NCBI RefSeq assembly: GCF_040939455.1
Contig: NC_134116.1
Location: 75,595,900 to 75,659,899 of the forward strand
Source of the DNA: Microcebus murinus
Taxonomy: Eukaryota; Chordata; Mammalia; Primates; Cheirogaleidae
DNA: 64,000 nucleotides
Reading direction: 5' to 3'
The notes below the pieces were generated by a model. The model saw nothing but the letters and a program-made list of their open reading frames with translations, did no database searches and was not told where the DNA came from. The position numbers and the translations under genes are program-made. Positions 58,413 to 64,000 of the stretch are shown here, piece after piece (within the stretch, counting starts at the first letter, position 1; each line of letters begins with the position of its first letter).

Positions 58413-59199
58413 AGAGGCCTGGCCACCAGAGAGTCACCTGCCCACTAACTCATCACTAGACAAAGTGTAGGAAACTGTATTCATGAGAGTTCCCACCAGG
58501 AGGAGGAGTCCGTGTTAGTAGAGTAGTAGAGTGTGGCAGAGGAACACTTAGATCGGGAGCTAGGGTGTGTACCCAATGTGACTAACTGAAGTTCCCTTCT
58601 AAGGAGAGTGGGTCTGCTTTGCTGAGAGGGGTGTGTAAGTTAGGGGCCAGAAGCTGGTCCAGACGATGGAGCTACTAGTAGTCCTCCTCTGCCCTAGACT
58701 ACGTAGCGCTCAGCCCTTCCTCTATACAAATACCATGCTATTAGCCTGTCCTGGGCACCACGTGCCTGGGTCCAGCCCTGCTTTCCTCCAGTGTGTCCCG
58801 CAAACTGCTCTCCATCTGAGCCTCCGTACTTCCTTGGCTGGGATCAGTGTGTCCCCAGCTTTGGTATCTGAATTCTACCTGTTGGCCTGCTGACTTTCAT
58901 GACGCATCATGGGTCGGTCTTTCCCTATTGCTGAGAAAAGTTTTTGCTGGTTGGGGATGGAGCTCCCCCCCCCCATCATCATGAGGAGCCATGGTGCTGG
59001 AATGCTTCTTGTGAAACACCAAGGATCTAAGCTGCTTCCCCTTCCCTGAGAGCATCTAGGGTCCCTCCAGGGCACTGAATTCCTAACATTGTGTGAGCTC
59101 TGCTTTGACACTTTAAAGTTCAAATACAGAAAGAGCACACCCTTTAACTACCAATCACTGCTCCTGCCGGCTGAGTCACAAGAACCACTTGTGTCTGCC
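58413..59199. other. FLT1 intron 1, unassigned stretch
   Basis: Contains C10 at 58965-58974. Nothing else recognised. Confidence 0.45.
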
Positions 59200-59660
59200 A
59201 TCTACTGCTCCCTAACAAGACGGACCAAACCGTAGTGGCCTAAAACAACAATTCATTATGCCCCATGATTCTAGGGGTTAGACATTTGGGCTGGGCTCAG
59301 CTAAGTGGTTTTCCTTCGGGTCTTACCTGGGTGGTTCCTGCAGCTGTAGCCCCTGGCATTGCCACCGGGACCTTGGTCCCCAGCCTCCCTCTCCACACGG
59401 TCTTTCCTTGTTCAGCATTCTAGCCAGGGCTTCCGCATGTGGAGGCAGGGGCATTCCAAGAGTGCACTGGCGGAAGCTGCAAGGTGTTTTGTGGCTTAGA
59501 CTTTGGAACTCCTGCGTCCCTCTGCCACATTCTATTGGTCAAAGCAAGTCTTGGCCCAGAGTCAGGGGTGGGGAAGCAGATTGCTCTCTTGATGGGAGGA
59601 GCTGCACAGCGTTTTTCAATCTACCACACCACTGTTCAACACATCGCATTTTCTTTTCAG
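59200..59660 (-). mobile_element. MLT1-like/ERVL LTR remnant
   Basis: 'ctccctaacaagacggacca', 'ggctgggctcagctaagtgg', 'ccacattctattggtcaaag', 'cttgatgggaggagctgcac' are recognisable mammalian LTR text in reverse orientation. Subfamily unclear. Confidence 0.6.
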
Positions 59661-59984
59661 TCTAGATATTAGGCTGGGGGTTGGCCAAGAAAATAATAGT
59701 ATATAAAAATAAATACTAAGTAATGTCTTCATCCTTCTAAACAGTATCTGGGAATGAAAAAGCGGGCCCAGTGGAAGAGCCTTCTGTGTAGGGTGTGTAA
59801 GGCATGGGTAGGCTGGCCTGCCAGCCGCTTTTGACTATGCTGAAACCGGCAAGTGAGGATTCAGAGTGTTGGCAGCTCTGAGGCTTTTTGAGGCTTCTAT
59901 GGAAGGGCCCTGATTTAGCACCTTCTGGAGGGTGTGGAGACTACAGGGAGAGATCTGCTTTGTAGGGAGGGAGAAAGGAGGGAA

Positions 59985-60150
59985 CCAAGCCCCTTTATTT
60001 TACTCAGTCCCAAGAGGTAGGTGCAGTGCTCTTCACGGTGAGGAAAGTGATGCATAGGTAAATTAAACACTTTGCCCAAGATCCCAGAGTGGTAAGTAAA
60101 GCTGGAATTATTTGAATCTGAGTCTGTCAGACTCCAACCCTCCCCTCTTA
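59985..60150 (-). repeat. MIR SINE
   Basis: 'ggtgaggaaagtgatgcata', 'ttgcccaagatcccagagtg', 'tgaatctgagtctgtcagac'. Confidence 0.68.
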
Positions 60151-60814
60151 CCATGCCTTCCTGCCTAAATGAAAAGAGGAGAGGGAAAAGGGTGTGGACG
60201 GGAGTGTGCTAGTCTTTCCCTTTTTCTATCCTTGGAGTTTGGTCATCTCCAAAGAATGTGAGAAGCCACTACCACTACAGCCTAAAGTGGCCTTGGGAGA
60301 TTCCACTGCTACTGTGGCAGCCACTGTTCACGTCTCCATTAAGACAGACTTTTAATCATACAGGTTTTCTTATCACAGGCATTCAAGGACCTTCCAAAAA
60401 AGTTAAAGTCAGAAAAAAGATCCCCAAAGCCATTAAGAGCATGATTTTTGGTGGGCTTCCAAACTGCCCACCAAAGTAGCTCAGATGACAAAGAAGAATA
60501 GGAAGAGGCCAGGACTTTGATTCTAGAAAAGCTCTCATCAGGCAGGTCCTCTGAAAAAGCTGGGACTGCCTTTTGACACTCAGTTTCCAGGAATCCAGTG
60601 CCTACACCTTTGTGCATTAGATCCCAGCAACCTCCAAACTTGTGGCTTTTCTTGAATGACACTTGAGTACCTAAGGGAAGGACCCAGAAGTGTCTTTGAC
60701 CCTGAAGGCAGATGCTACAAGAATTAGAGGGAGGACACTAACTGTCCCCAAGGGAAGGGGAAGGAGTACAAGTACTGAGCTTCTCCTCAGCACGGGAAAC
60801 TTGCTGTATCAGCT
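60151..60814. other. FLT1 intron 1, unassigned stretch
   Basis: Nothing recognised. Confidence 0.45.
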
Positions 60815-60995
60815 CGATTCTCTTCATAACCATCCAACCTGTGCGCTTGTAACTTTGTTTCATAAGTCGAAACCCTGAGGCTGAAAAAAACCTGATGACT
60901 CACTGAGGGTCACACTTATTGAGCAACCAGGCCAAGATTCAAACCTAGGTCTTTCTGAGTTTAAAATAGGTACTCTTTCCACTAACATTTACGCC
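60815..60995 (-). repeat. MIR SINE
   Basis: 'cgaaaccctgaggctgaaaa', 'ccaagattcaaacctaggtc', 'actctttccactaacattta'. Confidence 0.7.
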
Positions 60996-62926
<1,931 letters not shown>

Positions 62927-63971
62927 GAATAAATGTTTTTATTTTGTGAACTTAAGTGTGTTAGTTAAGAATTTGTGACTACTTATACTAAAAAATGTGT
63001 TCCTTAAACAAAAGTGTACATAGTTTGGAGAAGATCTCTATTTGTTGACGTAGATTATCATCTATATTTCTTGGTATTCACCTATTCTACTTCTAAATGA
63101 CATTTCCTGAGAGCCCAGCTTAGGGCTGAAAGCTCTTTAAGAAGAAAGGCTGTTTCTGGTCCCTCTTTGCAGGTGTGAATCCAGTAGAGTACCTGGCTCA
63201 TAAGAGTCAGCCCATAAATGCTGTTTGAACTGACCAAAACTGTATCCTAAGCTGTTTCTCTGAGTCTCAGAGGCCCTCATAAAAGCCATGGTTCTGCACT
63301 GGTTTACTGTCTAGGAATCCATGTGTGTGTGTGTGTATAAACAGAGGAGGTTGGCAGAAATATGTCCAAGAGCTGGCAATAATTCTCCCCAAACATATGT
63401 GATGTTCTGTTCCTTCTATCTGGGTCATCCTCTGGTCTAGTCACTGCTTTGTTGTGCTTGGCTGACCCGGCCATGTTGTCCTGAATTGACCCTGGACTCA
63501 GGATTGAGAATGGGAGTCTAAGCTGCACAGCCACTAGAGAATTGACCCCCAAGAAACTGTCCTTGAGATGAGCCCTCCTGCTGGGATACTCTTAGCTGGT
63601 GAAGGTTCCCAAACAGCCCAGAAGAAAGACAGTTGATTGAGAACACTTAATTTCTAGGTACGCCAACCGGGCTTGAGATACTGGGTCATGTTGCTATTGC
63701 TGCCATTGTTTTTGCCACCTAGGATAAAAAATTTTTGATGGAAAATGATTTCCTCTTGGCTCTGGACCATCCATAGTACAGGCTGGGTGAACAGAGGAAA
63801 GGAAAGACAAGCTAAGCCCTAGCTAATGTATGCCATCGGATAGTCTCTTTAATCCCCTCATTGCTGAATCTCCACCCCAGCACTTCCATGATGCTCTACT
63901 TCAACAAGCACAATGTGACCTGCGTGTCTATTAATATTCTAAAACATGGTTACTTGTAACTTTTTTTCCAG
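62927..63971. other. FLT1 intron 1, end stretch
   Basis: An L2/MIR-like piece at 63110-63230 ('gtacctggctcataagagtc'), a short (GT)7 at 63322-63336, and the candidate acceptor at the end. Otherwise unassigned. Confidence 0.5.
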
Positions 63972-64000
63972 TGTCAAGTGAAGTCATACAGACCCCAGAC
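63972..64000 (+). CDS. FLT1: Candidate start of FLT1 exon 2 (uncertain)
   Basis: 'ttgtaactttttttccag' is a good 3' splice site. In the phase-1 frame left by exon 1 the next codons read V-S-S-E-V-I-Q-T-P-D without a stop. Human FLT1 exon 2 begins with a Gly/Ser-rich stretch leading to a Pro-Glu. The resemblance (SS and xPx) is weak, so this may be a diverged exon 2, an alternative exon or a chance acceptor. Confidence 0.35.

Overview
The window is nuclear DNA of a primate, most likely a lemur (strepsirrhine). The SINEs at 13228, 18399 and 1585 are dimeric Alu elements. The clearest ones (13228, 18399) carry the long middle linker ('ttggccaac' plus an A/T stretch) and the right-arm ending 'gctgacgccacggcactc' that I associate with lemur Alus. 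MIR, L2, L1, MaLR LTR and hAT fossils fill much of the rest, as expected for a primate intergenic region.

The only host gene I can support is FLT1 (VEGF receptor 1) on the + strand. A promoter with a CRE, an ETS site and a TATA box (50467-50522) sits in a CpG island. It precedes exon 1 (about 50548-50909), which encodes the start of the signal peptide from ATG 50846. A canonical donor follows at 50910. The rest of the window is intron 1, and a possible acceptor with the first 29 bases of exon 2 lies at the right edge (63972-64000). Bases 1 to about 49,850 are upstream intergenic DNA. They hold no recognisable host exon, but there is an orphan CpG island at about 23.0-24.65 kb.

The most striking object is a 5.83-kb endogenous provirus on the - strand (7011-12839). 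Its two 436-bp LTRs look identical base for base. It is bounded by a perfect 6-bp target-site duplication (CGTCCT), and a single old L2-like repeat appears to continue across the insertion. It has a tRNA-Lys1,2-type primer binding site, a polypurine tract, a splice donor, and a splice acceptor 7 nt before the env ATG. The gag start, the RNase H/integrase part of pol and the target duplication are betaretrovirus-like; the env is of gammaretrovirus type. Gag is frameshifted, the centre (rest of gag, protease, most of reverse transcriptase) is deleted, and integrase carries an in-frame TGA. In contrast, the 683-codon env is uninterrupted. Identical LTRs next to several coding lesions suggest a very recent insertion of a genome that was already defective and was packaged with help from another virus or element.

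Other elements include a 379-bp solo LTR of a different retroviral family with a tandem 48-bp enhancer-like repeat (38631-39009), L1 fragments (17.5, 19.5, 29.7, 32.4 and 33.8-35.9 kb), one L1 holding a hairpin, MaLR/MLT-type LTRs, and several microsatellites: (GGT)n(GT)n, (TTCC)n, C19 and (GT)n(GA)n. Most long open frames outside env are chance frames in C/G-rich or repeat DNA.
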